Part shown: positions 63,078-64,000 of the stretch, one piece after another
How the letters are laid out: every line of letters starts with the position of its first letter
Position numbering within the stretch: position 1 is the stretch's first letter
Source of the DNA: Malania oleifera
Lineage: Eukaryota; Streptophyta; Magnoliopsida; Santalales; Ximeniaceae
DNA: 64,000 nucleotides
Assembly: GCF_029873635.1 (NCBI RefSeq)
Contig: NC_080428.1
Location: 61,491,957-61,555,956, forward strand
Direction of reading: 5' to 3'
The notes under the pieces: model-generated
The model's database searches: none
What the model saw: the letters and a program-made list of their open reading frames with translations, nothing else
Told to the model about the DNA's origin: nothing
Made by a program: the position numbers and the translations under genes

Positions 63078-64000
63078 ATATAAAAAATGATATTTTGTAA
63101 TCCAATAAGATAAATTTCTATATAAATTTATGTAAACAGTTGTAGATTCATAAAAATAAAATAATTGCATAAAAAAATCACTCTCGCAAGAGTTCTAGGG
63201 TAATATTTGGAGCTATCTGTATGGTTTTAGATAAAAAGCTTTTTATGTAATTCACACAACTTAAAGTCAGAGATTTGAATTCTATAATCTTATGCGAAAA
63301 GTAAGATAAACATTTTGAAAAATAGTGAAAAGATGTTTCTAATACTTTTTTTTATATAAATTTTAAAAATATTAAAAATAAGGTGGTTTCTTTATAATTA
63401 TTTGAAAACTAGTAATAAAAAATAAATCTATTTCCACAAGAAGATAATGTCAAAATTATTTATTGTTGTTCATAAATTTGACATATTTTTTCTTTTTTTC
63501 TTACTTTTCTTAATAACTAAATATGGATACGTAGTTTGTTGATATTTTTTTTTTTTCTCAAAAATTTTTTGAGTTCCAAATGCAACCTTTCTAAAAATGA
63601 AAAATTAGTCAAATATTTTTGCAATTTTTTGAAAATTTAAATAAAAAAAATTATTTTCCACAACAAATGGGCATTGACATTTTCTGGGGTTTCTCCTTTT
63701 TTGAATTCCTCATGGCAGATAAACTGATGAGATTATTTTGCTCATCAGGATACCTCGTAGGACAGACAAGGTGCTCATGGGCTTTTCTGAATATTAAGAT
63801 GATGGCAAGATTCACAGCACAGTCAAAAAATAAGTGATATCTGGTTTTAGGGTGAGCCTTGCACACCCATATTACCCAGTTCTTTCCCTAATTGAGTGGC
63901 GAGTTTGTAGAGTAGTGTATCTATTCACTGTGATGGTGATACCATCTGCACCATAGTAGCCTACCATGGGATGAACTTGGTTTGACATGGAATCAGTGTA
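63078..64000. other. Right edge, unassigned
   Basis: AT-rich to about 63650, then more balanced. An open stretch on each strand at about 63620-63866 has no domain I recognise. A gene fragment cannot be excluded. Confidence 0.35.

Noticed and set aside
63619-63866. Opposed open frames near the right edge, one with HLFFDC like a retroelement zinc motif
   Set aside because: Too short and the Cys/His spacing does not fit the zf-RVT pattern; not supportable as a gene.

Overview
The window is nuclear DNA of a eudicot plant. It carries three intron-containing housekeeping genes in a retrotransposon-rich background: copia and gypsy LTR elements, solo LTRs, an Au-type SINE, RTE-type LINE pieces and plant-style microsatellites. 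I cannot name the species. No bacterial or organellar features are seen.

Layout. 1-730: 3' end of an internally deleted copia element. 2068-12100 (+): KDSB, CMP-KDO synthetase, which supplies KDO for the pectin rhamnogalacturonan II. Its 5' exons lie left of the window, and one intron holds a complete but dead copia element (4166-10857) that itself carries a 2.0-kb solo LTR (7410-9436). 13591-21467 (-): a seven-exon histidine-phosphatase gene resembling chloroplast 2-carboxy-D-arabinitol-1-phosphatase, convergent with KDSB, with an Au-like SINE in intron 6 and a 3.4-kb copia element in intron 1. 21.5-47.6 kb: gene-free and almost entirely LTR-retrotransposon debris. 47815-61116 (+): a complete 25-exon NRPB2 gene (second-largest subunit of RNA polymerase II, 1192 aa). 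62152-63068 (-): a 5'-truncated RTE LINE with a 9-bp target-site duplication. The last 0.9 kb is unassigned.

The three genes are functionally unrelated. What links the window is regulatory-looking DNA inside the LTRs. At least four different LTRs (a copia pair, a copia-like solo LTR and two gypsy-like LTRs) carry arrays of a 10-bp palindrome, TCGTCGACGA, just upstream of a TATA-like box. The palindromes come in pairs 20-22 bp apart (two helical turns), mostly with a spacer resembling ACACAGGG, and pairs recur at alternating steps of about 45 and 68-92 bp. A second LTR class (27645-30316 and 38787-40935) carries a different GTCGAC-centred palindrome, (G/A)GTCGACC, again often 20-22 bp apart. 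This shared dyad architecture is the most novel signal I found. The second strongest is an exact 154-bp tandem duplication spanning an NRPB2 exon/intron junction.

Exon boundaries were placed by hand from GT/AG sites, reading-frame continuity and remembered family conservation. No alignment or database search was run.
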